Shown: one piece after another, positions 18,831-26,860 of the stretch
How the letters are laid out: each line of letters starts with the position of its first letter
Position numbering within the stretch: the stretch's first letter is position 1
Assembly (NCBI GenBank): GCA_023023105.1
Contig: CP083824.1
Location: 1,240,001-1,304,000, forward strand
Reading direction: 5' to 3'
DNA from: Enterobacter ludwigii
GTDB taxonomy: Bacteria; Pseudomonadota; Gammaproteobacteria; Enterobacterales; Enterobacteriaceae
DNA: 64,000 nucleotides
Notes under the pieces: generated by a model
The model's database searches: none
Told to the model about the DNA's origin: nothing
Seen by the model: the letters and a program-made list of their open reading frames with translations, nothing else
Program-made: the position numbers and the translations under genes

Positions 18831-19604
18831 TCAATTTGCAGTATCAGCAAGATAGCGGTGAATGGCGCGCAATACGGCGTCAGGTTTTTCCGCGTGAACC
18901 CAGTGTCCGGCCCCGGCGATAACATGAGCACGAGCCTGCGGGAATTGCGCCAGCAATGCGTCGCGGTACGCGTCGGTGACGTAAGGCGAGTTGACGCCAC
19001 GAATAAAGAGGGTAGGGTGTGGCCAGGCAGGTACCGTTTCCCAGCCTACGATATTGTTGTACTGCTCCCAGAGCACCGGCACGTTAAAACGCCATTGTCC
19101 GTCAACGAATGACTTCAGCAGGAACTGCACGACACCTTCTTCATCAAGATGCTCACGCATGACGGCAGCCGCTTGTTGACGAGTCGTGGCTCTTGCCTTT
19201 GTTACCGCGTTGATCGCCGCGAAAATTTCGTCATGGCGTCGAACGTCGTAATCCACCGGAGCAACATCGATTACCACCAGACCCTGAATTCTCTCAGGTG
19301 CCAGCGCCGTCAGGGCCATTACCGCTTTGCCGCCCATTGAATGCCCGATGAGGGTGACCTTTTGCAGGTTGTTGGCATCCAGCGTATCCAGCAGATCCTG
19401 CGCCATTGCCGCGTAGGTCATCTCTTCTGAGCGCCCTGAAAGACCGTGATTGCGCATGTCGACTTGCAAAATGTCGTGATCGATAACCAGATCGCGCGCC
19501 AGCACGCCCAGGTTATCCAGGCTGCCAAAAAGTCCGTGAACCAGTACGATGGGAGAATTATTGTTCGTCGATTGTGCAGTTTGCGCTCGGGTATTCAATT
19601 TCAT
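18831..19604 (-). CDS. ybfF: Alpha/beta-hydrolase esterase YbfF
   Basis: 257 aa. The oxyanion-hole motif is LVHGLFGS, the nucleophile elbow is IGHSMGGKA, and the catalytic His is in AGHWVHAEKP near the C-terminus. E. coli YbfF hydrolyses short acyl esters including palmitoyl- and malonyl-CoA in vitro; its physiological substrate is unclear. Divergent from seqA with 183 bp between the starts. Confidence 0.95.
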   Translation of the reverse strand: MKLNTRAQTAQSTNNNSPIVLVHGLFGSLDNLGVLARDLVIDHDILQVDMRNHGLSGRSEEMTYAAMAQDLLDTLDANNLQKVTLIGHSMGGKAVMALTALAPERIQGLVVIDVAPVDYDVRRHDEIFAAINAVTKARATTRQQAAAVMREHLDEEGVVQFLLKSFVDGQWRFNVPVLWEQYNNIVGWETVPAWPHPTLFIRGVNSPYVTDAYRDALLAQFPQARAHVIAGAGHWVHAEKPDAVLRAIHRYLADTAN

Positions 19605-19787
19605 GGCAAAGTTCTTTTTTTACGTATGTCAGGTTAGGGTATCATGTTGACCATTCTGCCGCCCGGCTGCAAGGTTCCAGTTTAATCTGACTTTTGCCGC
19701 CAACCTGGTTTGACGCTATCCGCTGTTGGGATTTGACCTTATAATCCCAATGACTTGTATTCAGATAAGATATCGCACTGGATTAAG

Positions 19788-20336
19788 ATGAAAACAATCG
19801 AAGTTGATGACGAACTCTATCAGTATATTGCCAGCCAGACGCGGCATATCGGGGAGAGTGCGTCCGACATTTTACGGCGCATGCTTAAAATTTCCGCCGC
19901 TTCACAGCCTGTCACCCCAGTTACCAAAGATGTCGTGTCTCAGCAGAGCGTTGTTGCACAAGCAAAACCTGCCGTGACACCGGCAAAAGATAAAGTACGG
20001 GCGATGCGCGAGCTGCTGCTGTCCGATGAATATGCGGAGCAAAAAAAGGCGGTTAACCGCTTTATGCTGGTGCTGTCTACACTCTACTCACTGGATAACA
20101 AAGCGTTTGCTGAAGCGACCGAGTCGCTGCACGGTCGTACTCGCGTCTATTTCGCGGGTGACGAGCAAACGCTGCTGCAAAATGGCAATCAAACCAAACC
20201 CAAACATGTCCCTGGCACTCCGTACTGGGTGATCACCAATACCAATACGGGCCGCAAGTGCAGCATGATTGAACACATCATGCAGTCTATGCAGTTCCCG
20301 GCGGAATTGATTGAAAAGGTTTGCGGTACAATTTAA
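19788..20336 (+). CDS. seqA: Replication initiation sequestration protein SeqA
   Basis: 182 aa. The N-terminal oligomerisation segment MKTIEVDDELYQYIASQTRHI and C-terminal DNA-binding domain ending LIEKVCGTI are those of SeqA, which binds hemimethylated GATC sites and delays re-initiation at oriC. The linker (about residues 40-70) is Val/Ala/Gln-rich. The start is ATG 19788 rather than the in-frame codon at 19755, which adds nothing conserved. pgm begins 24 nt after the stop, the conserved seqA-pgm operon. Confidence 0.97.
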   Translation: MKTIEVDDELYQYIASQTRHIGESASDILRRMLKISAASQPVTPVTKDVVSQQSVVAQAKPAVTPAKDKVRAMRELLLSDEYAEQKKAVNRFMLVLSTLYSLDNKAFAEATESLHGRTRVYFAGDEQTLLQNGNQTKPKHVPGTPYWVITNTNTGRKCSMIEHIMQSMQFPAELIEKVCGTI

Positions 20337-20360
20337 CCCTTGCATCAGAAGGACCCGGTA

Positions 20361-22001
20361 ATGGCAAATCACAGCCGTGCAGGCCAACCTGCACAACAAA
20401 GCGATTTGATTAATGTCGCTCAGCTGACCGCGCAGTATTACGTTCTGAAGCCGGTTGTGGGCAATGCAGAACACGCCGTGAAGTTTGGTACATCTGGTCA
20501 CCGCGGTAGCGCGGCGCGCCATAGCTTTAACGAACCGCACATTCTGGCCATTGCTCAGGCCATTGCGGAAGAGCGCGCCAAAAATGGCGTTACTGGTCTA
20601 TGCTATGTGGGAAAAGATACCCATGCTTTGTCTGAGCCGGCATTCATTTCTGTCCTGGAAGTGCTGGCCGCAAACGGCGTTGATGTGATTATTCAGGAGA
20701 ATAACGGATTCACGCCAACGCCTGCGGTGTCTAACGCCATTCTTGTGCACAACAAGAAAGGGGGCGCGCTGGCTGACGGGATCGTTATCACGCCATCCCA
20801 CAACCCGCCGGAAGATGGTGGTATCAAATACAACCCGCCTAATGGCGGCCCGGCTGATACTAACGTCACCAAAGTGGTGGAAGATCGTGCTAACGCCCTG
20901 TTAGCCGATGGCCTGAAAGGTGTGAAACGTATTTCTCTGGATGCTGCGATGGCATCTGGTCATGTGAAAGAGCTGGATCTGGTGCAGCCGTTTATTGAAG
21001 GGCTGGCGGATATCGTCGACATGGCGGCGATTCAGAAAGCCGGTCTGAAGCTGGGTGTGGATCCGCTCGGTGGCTCCGGTATTGAATACTGGAAACGCAT
21101 TGCTGAGCATTACAAGCTGGATCTGACCATCGTGAACGATCACGTCGATCAGACCTTCCGCTTCATGCACCTGGATAAAGACGGCGCAATCCGTATGGAC
21201 TGCTCCTCTGAATGTGCGATGGCGGGCCTGCTGGCGCTGCGCGACAAATTCGATCTGGCATTTGCCAACGACCCGGATTACGACCGTCATGGTATCGTCA
21301 CCCCGGCAGGGCTGATGAACCCGAACCATTACCTGGCGGTAGCGATTAACTACCTGTTCCAGCACCGTCCGCAGTGGGGCAAAGAGGTTGCTGTGGGCAA
21401 AACGCTGGTCTCCTCTGCGATGATCGACCGTGTGGTCGACGCGCTGGGCCGCAAGCTGGTGGAAGTGCCGGTGGGCTTCAAATGGTTCGTTGACGGTCTG
21501 CACGACGGCAGCTTCGGTTTTGGCGGTGAAGAGAGCGCCGGGGCATCTTTCCTGCGTTTCGACGGCACGCCATGGTCAACCGATAAAGACGGCATCATTA
21601 TGTGCCTGCTGGCGGCGGAAATTACCGCTGTCACCGGTAAAAACCCGCAGGAACACTACAATGAGCTGGCTGCACGCTTTGGTGCACCAAGCTATAACCG
21701 TATTCAGGCATCGGCGACTTCAGCTCAGAAAGCCGCCCTGTCCAAACTCTCTCCGGAGATGGTCAGTGCGAGCACGCTGGCTGGCGACCCGATCACTGCA
21801 CGCCTGACGGCTGCACCGGGTAATGGAGCCTCTATTGGCGGCCTGAAAGTGATGACTGAAAACGGCTGGTTCGCCGCGCGTCCATCCGGTACCGAAGATG
21901 CGTACAAGATCTATTGCGAAAGCTTCCTCGGCGCTGAACATCGTCAGCAGATTGAGAAAGAAGCGGTAGAGATTGTCAGTGAAGTGTTGAAAAACGCGTA
22001 A
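20361..22001 (+). CDS. pgm: Phosphoglucomutase
   Basis: 546 aa, as in E. coli. It interconverts glucose-1-P and glucose-6-P. It has the phosphoserine loop [11 protein letters not shown], the Mg-binding DPDYDRHG, the sugar-binding GEESAGASF and the phosphate-binding [13 protein letters not shown] 20361 follows AGAAGGA. It is the second gene of the seqA operon. Confidence 0.98.
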   Translation: MANHSRAGQPAQQSDLINVAQLTAQYYVLKPVVGNAEHAVKFGTSGHRGSAARHSFNEPHILAIAQAIAEERAKNGVTGLCYVGKDTHALSEPAFISVLEVLAANGVDVIIQENNGFTPTPAVSNAILVHNKKGGALADGIVITPSHNPPEDGGIKYNPPNGGPADTNVTKVVEDRANALLADGLKGVKRISLDAAMASGHVKELDLVQPFIEGLADIVDMAAIQKAGLKLGVDPLGGSGIEYWKRIAEHYKLDLTIVNDHVDQTFRFMHLDKDGAIRMDCSSECAMAGLLALRDKFDLAFANDPDYDRHGIVTPAGLMNPNHYLAVAINYLFQHRPQWGKEVAVGKTLVSSAMIDRVVDALGRKLVEVPVGFKWFVDGLHDGSFGFGGEESAGASFLRFDGTPWSTDKDGIIMCLLAAEITAVTGKNPQEHYNELAARFGAPSYNRIQASATSAQKAALSKLSPEMVSASTLAGDPITARLTAAPGNGASIGGLKVMTENGWFAARPSGTEDAYKIYCESFLGAEHRQQIEKEAVEIVSEVLKNA

Positions 22002-22004
22002 GAA

Positions 22005-22037
22005 TGAAAAAGGGAGCCGAATGGCTCCTTTTTTTTA
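22005..22037. terminator. Bidirectional terminator between pgm and potE
   Basis: The AGGAGCC/GGCTCC-type stem with a GAAT loop has A-runs on the left and seven T on the right. It can end both pgm (plus) and potE (minus), which converge here. Confidence 0.88.
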
Positions 22038-23348
22038 GCTGTGCTTATTCTTTAACTCGAACCGTGGTGACACCAGACCGTACAGCGTCCAGCCCATAAA
22101 GGTGACCATTGCGCCGTAAAGCATCGCTTCCTGGCCGGATGAGTAGAGCGCATAGAAGCTGTAGATTGCCCCAATCAGCGCCACGATATTGGCCGCCCGC
22201 GCTTTGCGTGGGTCCACCTTCGCCACCTTCTGAATAATCACCAGCGCCGCCATCGACAGAATATACGGAATGATGTTCGTCACGACCGCCAGGTTAACCA
22301 GCACGTTGAACTGGCTGTTCAGCGACGGGCTAATGGTCATCAGCGATAATCCACTCTGGAAGATGACAATCGCCAGCATGCCCTGCACCGGTGCATCCGC
22401 TTTGGTGACGCGGGAGAAGATTTTCGGGAAGTACCCTTCGTCAGCCGAGGATTTAAAGACCTGAGCGATGGTGAACTGCCAGCCGAGGAGTGAACCGCAG
22501 CAGGACATCACCATCAGGCCCATGATCACTTTCCCGACTTCCGGGGTGAACATCTGCGCAAAGGCCAGACCAAACGGCGCCGTAGAGTTAGCCAGATCCA
22601 TGTTTGGCACAATCCCGGCAATCACGTTAGTCGAGACGATATAGATCACCGCCGCGCCCAGCGTTCCGCCGAGGACCGCAATCGGGACGTTTTTCTCAGG
22701 GTTCTCAACCACTTCCGCATTCGCGCAGGCAGATTCCAGACCGAGGAAGGCCCAAAGCGTCATGGCAATGGAAGAACCCACTGCGGTAAAGAACGGTACA
22801 TGGTGAGGGTTCCAGGAGTTCGCGTACAAGGTCGGGCTGAACCAGAACCAGCCGATGATGCACAGGCCAACAACCGGGATAATCACGCCCCAGACGGTGA
22901 TGCTGCTGAGCTGTCCGGTGATACGCGCGCCGCCAAAGTTAGCCACGGTGCAGATCCACAGCACACCGATGGTCGCCAGCCCAATTTGTACCGGGCTCAG
23001 CGTGGCACCAAACAGCTCCGTACCGTAACCCACGGCGGAAATGGCAATCGCCACGTTAGCGATCAGCAATGACACACCATAGGTATAGTTGGCCATAAAG
23101 TTGCCTGACTTACCAAAGGCGTATTCTGCATAGCCCCCCATCCCGCCTGACTTGCGGCTGAACATCCCGCATTTGGCAAAGGCCCATGCCAGGGCCATTG
23201 ACCCTACGGCGGTCACCAGCCAGGAGATAATCGAAATGGTTCCCACTTCTGCAAGCTTGGTCGGCAGCATGATGATCCCTGACCCCATCATGTTAACCAT
23301 GGTGAGGATGGTCAGCTGCACCACGCCCATTTTGTTGGATTTACTCAT
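22035..23348 (-). CDS. potE: Putrescine-ornithine antiporter PotE
   Basis: 437 aa APC-superfamily transporter with about 12 hydrophobic segments; the N-terminal GSGIIMLPT is the conserved TM1 substrate-binding motif. It exports putrescine in exchange for ornithine. Its ATG overlaps the speF stop by 4 nt (23345-23348), so the pair is translationally coupled. With SpeF it forms an acid-resistance and energy-yielding ornithine decarboxylation cycle. Confidence 0.97.
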   Translation of the reverse strand: MSKSNKMGVVQLTILTMVNMMGSGIIMLPTKLAEVGTISIISWLVTAVGSMALAWAFAKCGMFSRKSGGMGGYAEYAFGKSGNFMANYTYGVSLLIANVAIAISAVGYGTELFGATLSPVQIGLATIGVLWICTVANFGGARITGQLSSITVWGVIIPVVGLCIIGWFWFSPTLYANSWNPHHVPFFTAVGSSIAMTLWAFLGLESACANAEVVENPEKNVPIAVLGGTLGAAVIYIVSTNVIAGIVPNMDLANSTAPFGLAFAQMFTPEVGKVIMGLMVMSCCGSLLGWQFTIAQVFKSSADEGYFPKIFSRVTKADAPVQGMLAIVIFQSGLSLMTISPSLNSQFNVLVNLAVVTNIIPYILSMAALVIIQKVAKVDPRKARAANIVALIGAIYSFYALYSSGQEAMLYGAMVTFMGWTLYGLVSPRFELKNKHS

Positions 23349-25543
23349 AATTTCTCTCCTTTCAGCAGTGCAGGCTGAGCGGTGGGTTGTTTGATGACGT
23401 TGCAGCGAACCTCTTTGCGCCCTTCACACTCCTCGACATACACGCCCTGCAGTTCCGGTGCGAAGCCAGGCAGAAGGTTGATGCCTTCTTCCAGTGCGGC
23501 AAAGTAGCGCAGTACGGAACCGCCCCAGACTTCCCCTGGGACAACACACAACACTCCTGGTGGATAAGGGAGTGCGCCTTCGGCAGCGATGCGACCTTCC
23601 GCGTCGCGCAGGGACACCAGTTCAACTTCACCGCGCAGATAGGCGTAGTTCGCATCTTGTGGATTCATCATCACGCGTGGGAAGTGGGATTTGCGGAACA
23701 TCTCTTTTTGCAGCTGTTTCACGTTGTGACGGGCATACAGGTCATGCATCTCCTGGCAAATCTGGCGCAGGGTGTAATCTGCGTAACGCTCAGGATGTTG
23801 TTTGTAAAGAGAAGGCAGGACGTCTTTCAGCGGAACATCGCTCTCGAGCAGTTTTTCGAAGCGCACCAGCTGTGCCACCAGTTGTTGCAGTTTGCCCATA
23901 TCCTCTGCTGGGGTGAGCAGGAACAGGATCGAGTTGAGGTCACATTTCTCCGGCACAATGCCGTTTTCACGCAGGAAGTTGGCAAGGATTGTGGCAGGTA
24001 CCCCGAAATCCTCATACTCGCCGGTACGCGCGTTAATGCCTGGCGTGGTCAGCAGCAGTTTGCACGGGTCGATAAAATATTGATGTTCGGCGTAGCCCTC
24101 AAAAGCATGCCAGTTCTCACCGGGAACAAAATGGAAGAAGCGCAGATCGGTAGCGATTTCCGACGTCTCCCAGCTTTCCCACGGACGACCATCCACCATA
24201 TCTGGCACGAATGGACGCAGATACTGGCAATTCTGCAGGATCAGCTTACGCGCTTCGATACCGGTGACCACGCAGTCCATCCACATGTTGCGGCCACTCT
24301 GGCCTTCATGCATGCGGGCGTTGATATCCAGTGCGGCAAACAGCGGATAGAACGGGCTGGTGGAGGCGTGCATCATAAAGGCATTATTCAGACGCTTGTG
24401 GGGCACATAGCGCTGTTGACCTTTAATGTGGCTGTCTTTCTTGTGGATCTGCGAGGTTTGCGAGAAGCCAGCCTGTTGTTTATGCACGGACTGGGTCACC
24501 AGAATGCCCGGGTCGTTTTCGTTCAGTTCCAGCAGCAGTGGAGAGCAGTCGGCCATCATCGGAATAAACTGCTCGTAACCTACCCAGGCTGAGTCAAACA
24601 GGATGTAGTCACACAGAGGGCCAATCTTATCTACCACCTGACGAGCGTTATAAATGGTGCCATCGTAAGTACCTAGCTGGATTACCGCCAGGCGGAACGG
24701 ACGTGCATCACGCGCTCTGCCTGGTGCGACTTCTGATACCAGCTCGCGCAGATAACTCTCTTCAAAGCAGTGGGCGTCAATACCCCCGATAAAGCCGTAC
24801 GGGTTACGCGCGGTTTCCAGATAGACCGGTGTTGCACCTGCCTGGAGGAGGGCACCGTGATGGTTCGATTTATGGTTGTTACGGTCAAACAGGACCAGGT
24901 CGCCAGGAGTGAGCAGGGCGTTAAGCACTACTTTGTTGGATGATGACGTTCCATTCAGCACGAAGTAGGTCTTATCGGCATTAAAGACTTTCGCCGCATG
25001 TTGCTGCGCAATGCACGGCGCACCTTCATGGATCAGCAGATCGCCCATCGCCACGTCGGCGTTGCACAGATCGGAACGGAAGAGCGTTTCACCAAAGAAA
25101 TCGACAAACTGATTACCGGCAGGATGGCGGCGGAAGAACTGGCCGCCCTGATGCCCCGGGCAGTCAAAGGCGCTGTTACCCTGTTTCACGTAGTCGACCA
25201 GGGCGCGGAAAAACGGCGGTCGCAACTGGGTTTCATACTTCTGGGCCGCCGCTTCCAGTTGACGTCCATAAAAGTCGTTGCTGGTGTCTGAGTGTTCGAA
25301 AACGCCGTGAATGCGCGATAAGTAGTCTGCCGGGATGATCTCTTCTTTGTGCGTTGCGACAAAAACAGGAATGCCAAACCCGGTGGCTTCTATTTCTTCC
25401 AGAATGCCGCTGGAAATATCGCTGACCGCCAGAACAATAGCGGCAACATCAATATAATCAGAGGCTCTGACATCCACGAGTTCACGCTGAGTGGTAAAGC
25501 AATCAGGGCATGCACGGCTGGCTGCGATTTTTAAATTTTTCAT
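23345..25543 (-). CDS. speF: Inducible ornithine decarboxylase SpeF
   Basis: 732 aa PLP-dependent group III decarboxylase. An N-terminal receiver-like wing domain is followed by the catalytic core; the PLP lysine lies in TQSVHKQQAGFSQ, and GHQGGQFFRRHPAG and SSSNKVV are typical of the SpeC/SpeF/LdcC group. The strain's acid and ornithine induction should follow the speFL mechanism, since the leader ORF 255 nt upstream is intact. Followed directly by potE. Confidence 0.97.
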   Translation of the reverse strand: MKNLKIAASRACPDCFTTQRELVDVRASDYIDVAAIVLAVSDISSGILEEIEATGFGIPVFVATHKEEIIPADYLSRIHGVFEHSDTSNDFYGRQLEAAAQKYETQLRPPFFRALVDYVKQGNSAFDCPGHQGGQFFRRHPAGNQFVDFFGETLFRSDLCNADVAMGDLLIHEGAPCIAQQHAAKVFNADKTYFVLNGTSSSNKVVLNALLTPGDLVLFDRNNHKSNHHGALLQAGATPVYLETARNPYGFIGGIDAHCFEESYLRELVSEVAPGRARDARPFRLAVIQLGTYDGTIYNARQVVDKIGPLCDYILFDSAWVGYEQFIPMMADCSPLLLELNENDPGILVTQSVHKQQAGFSQTSQIHKKDSHIKGQQRYVPHKRLNNAFMMHASTSPFYPLFAALDINARMHEGQSGRNMWMDCVVTGIEARKLILQNCQYLRPFVPDMVDGRPWESWETSEIATDLRFFHFVPGENWHAFEGYAEHQYFIDPCKLLLTTPGINARTGEYEDFGVPATILANFLRENGIVPEKCDLNSILFLLTPAEDMGKLQQLVAQLVRFEKLLESDVPLKDVLPSLYKQHPERYADYTLRQICQEMHDLYARHNVKQLQKEMFRKSHFPRVMMNPQDANYAYLRGEVELVSLRDAEGRIAAEGALPYPPGVLCVVPGEVWGGSVLRYFAALEEGINLLPGFAPELQGVYVEECEGRKEVRCNVIKQPTAQPALLKGEKL

Positions 25544-25797
25544 CTTTATCTCTTTATTTTAGGTAATAGAAGTCCCTCGATTCTTTGTAAAAAAGAAATC
25601 GATAATTTCCCGGAAAAAAAGCAAAGGGTGACCGCTGATTAAAATCAGTGAGTTGCTTTTTGATGATTGAAATTCAGTCTGCCCGGTTGCAGATGCGTCT
25701 GAATTAAGATGAATAAGCGCACGGGTTCACAGGCAATTGCCTGTAAATAAATGAGTTTCAGGATGACCTGTAAGCGGGTGCGCCAGAAGTCGAAGGA
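25544..25797 (-). promoter_or_regulatory. speF leader between speFL and speF
   Basis: 254 nt of untranslated mRNA without another convincing ORF. In E. coli and Salmonella this segment carries a Rho-dependent terminator that is blocked when ribosomes stall at the end of speFL in the presence of ornithine. I see several C-containing, unstructured stretches but cannot define the Rho site by eye. Confidence 0.6.
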
Positions 25798-25902
25798 CTA
25801 CCGGGCATTAAAGAGATGAAAGTCAAAGCAGTTTCGGTGGGCAAACATCATGATATGTGTTGTCCGCCTTATATGGGGCATTAAACGATTGTTGTTTTCC
25901 AT
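25798..25902 (-). CDS. speFL: Ornithine-sensing arrest peptide SpeFL
   Basis: 34 codons starting MENNNRLMPHIRRTT and ending FDFHLFNAR, stop TAG at 25798-25800, with AAGGAA about 10 nt before the ATG. The sequence matches, residue for residue as far as I recall, the E. coli and Salmonella leader peptide whose nascent chain binds ornithine and stalls the ribosome, allowing transcription to enter speF-potE. Confidence 0.92.
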   Translation of the reverse strand: MENNNRLMPHIRRTTHIMMFAHRNCFDFHLFNAR

Positions 25903-26182
25903 GTTTCATTTTCCTTTCAGTAATTGAAAGCATGGTCATTTTATCCAGGAAAGGGCTATGAACTGTGAAGAAGATCACCATTAACCGATCAAATCAGAAA
26001 TAAATATTCGTTTTTGATGAATATCGCAGATCAAAATGCTGATTTGTTGGTGATGCGTTAATGGGTTGTGTTATTAATGTTTTGAATGGGCAAAAATAAG
26101 ACGGAAAAATAACCATCGGGTTATTTTCAGAATATTTAATAAGTGAGCTTAGTTTTATTTATAAATAAAAATGAATAGTTAT
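25903..26182 (-). promoter_or_regulatory. AT-rich speF promoter region
   Basis: 280 nt with no ORF, markedly AT-rich, upstream of speFL and downstream of kdpE. It must contain the speFL-speF-potE promoter and the end of the kdpDE transcript. The high A+T content would suit H-NS binding; no obvious strong -10/-35 pair was assigned. Confidence 0.4.
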
Positions 26183-26860
26183 TCAAAGCATAAACCGATA
26201 ACCGATACCGGTTTCAGTTAATAAATGACGAGGGCGAGCGGGGTCGACTTCGAGTTTCTGACGAAGGTGTCCCATATATATGCGTAAATAGTGACTATGC
26301 TCCACGGCATTTGGCCCCCATACCTGGTTCAGTAGCTGGCGTTGGGTGAGCACCTTCCCGTGGTTATTGAGCAACACGGCAAGCAGTCGAAATTCTATTG
26401 GGGTGAGATGGATCTCCTCCTCACCACGCACAATGCGCCGGGCGGCAAGGTCAACCTGGATATCACCAAACGTGTACGTGGGATCGGCGGGCGTGGTGGC
26501 GCTGTGACGACGCAGCGCCACGCGAAGGCGAGCCTGTAGCTCGCCAATGCCGAAAGGTTTAATCAGATAGTCATCCGCTCCGGCGTCCAGCGCCGCGATT
26601 TTATCCGTCTCTTCAGTACGTGCTGAAAGCACCAGAATCGGCATCTGGCTCCACTGGCGGACTTCACGGATAAAATCAATACCGTCACCATCCGGCAGAC
26701 CAAGGTCGAGGATCACCAGGTCCGGCTTGCGTGTGGCGGCTTCAATTAAACCCCGTTGGAGCGTACCCGCATCATGAACGCGCAGGCCATCTCCTTCCAG
26801 CGCAGCGCGCAGAAAGCGGCTAATGGCGATCTCATCTTCAACAATCAGAACGTTGATCAC
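26183..26860 (-). CDS. kdpE: Response regulator KdpE
   Basis: 225 aa OmpR/PhoB-type regulator: receiver domain with phospho-acceptor Asp52 (LVILDLGLPDGDG), switch residues in LSARTEE, and a C-terminal winged helix. It activates kdpFABC under K+ limitation. Overlaps the end of kdpD by 4 nt. Confidence 0.98.
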   Translation of the reverse strand: MINVLIVEDEIAISRFLRAALEGDGLRVHDAGTLQRGLIEAATRKPDLVILDLGLPDGDGIDFIREVRQWSQMPILVLSARTEETDKIAALDAGADDYLIKPFGIGELQARLRVALRRHSATTPADPTYTFGDIQVDLAARRIVRGEEEIHLTPIEFRLLAVLLNNHGKVLTQRQLLNQVWGPNAVEHSHYLRIYMGHLRQKLEVDPARPRHLLTETGIGYRFML

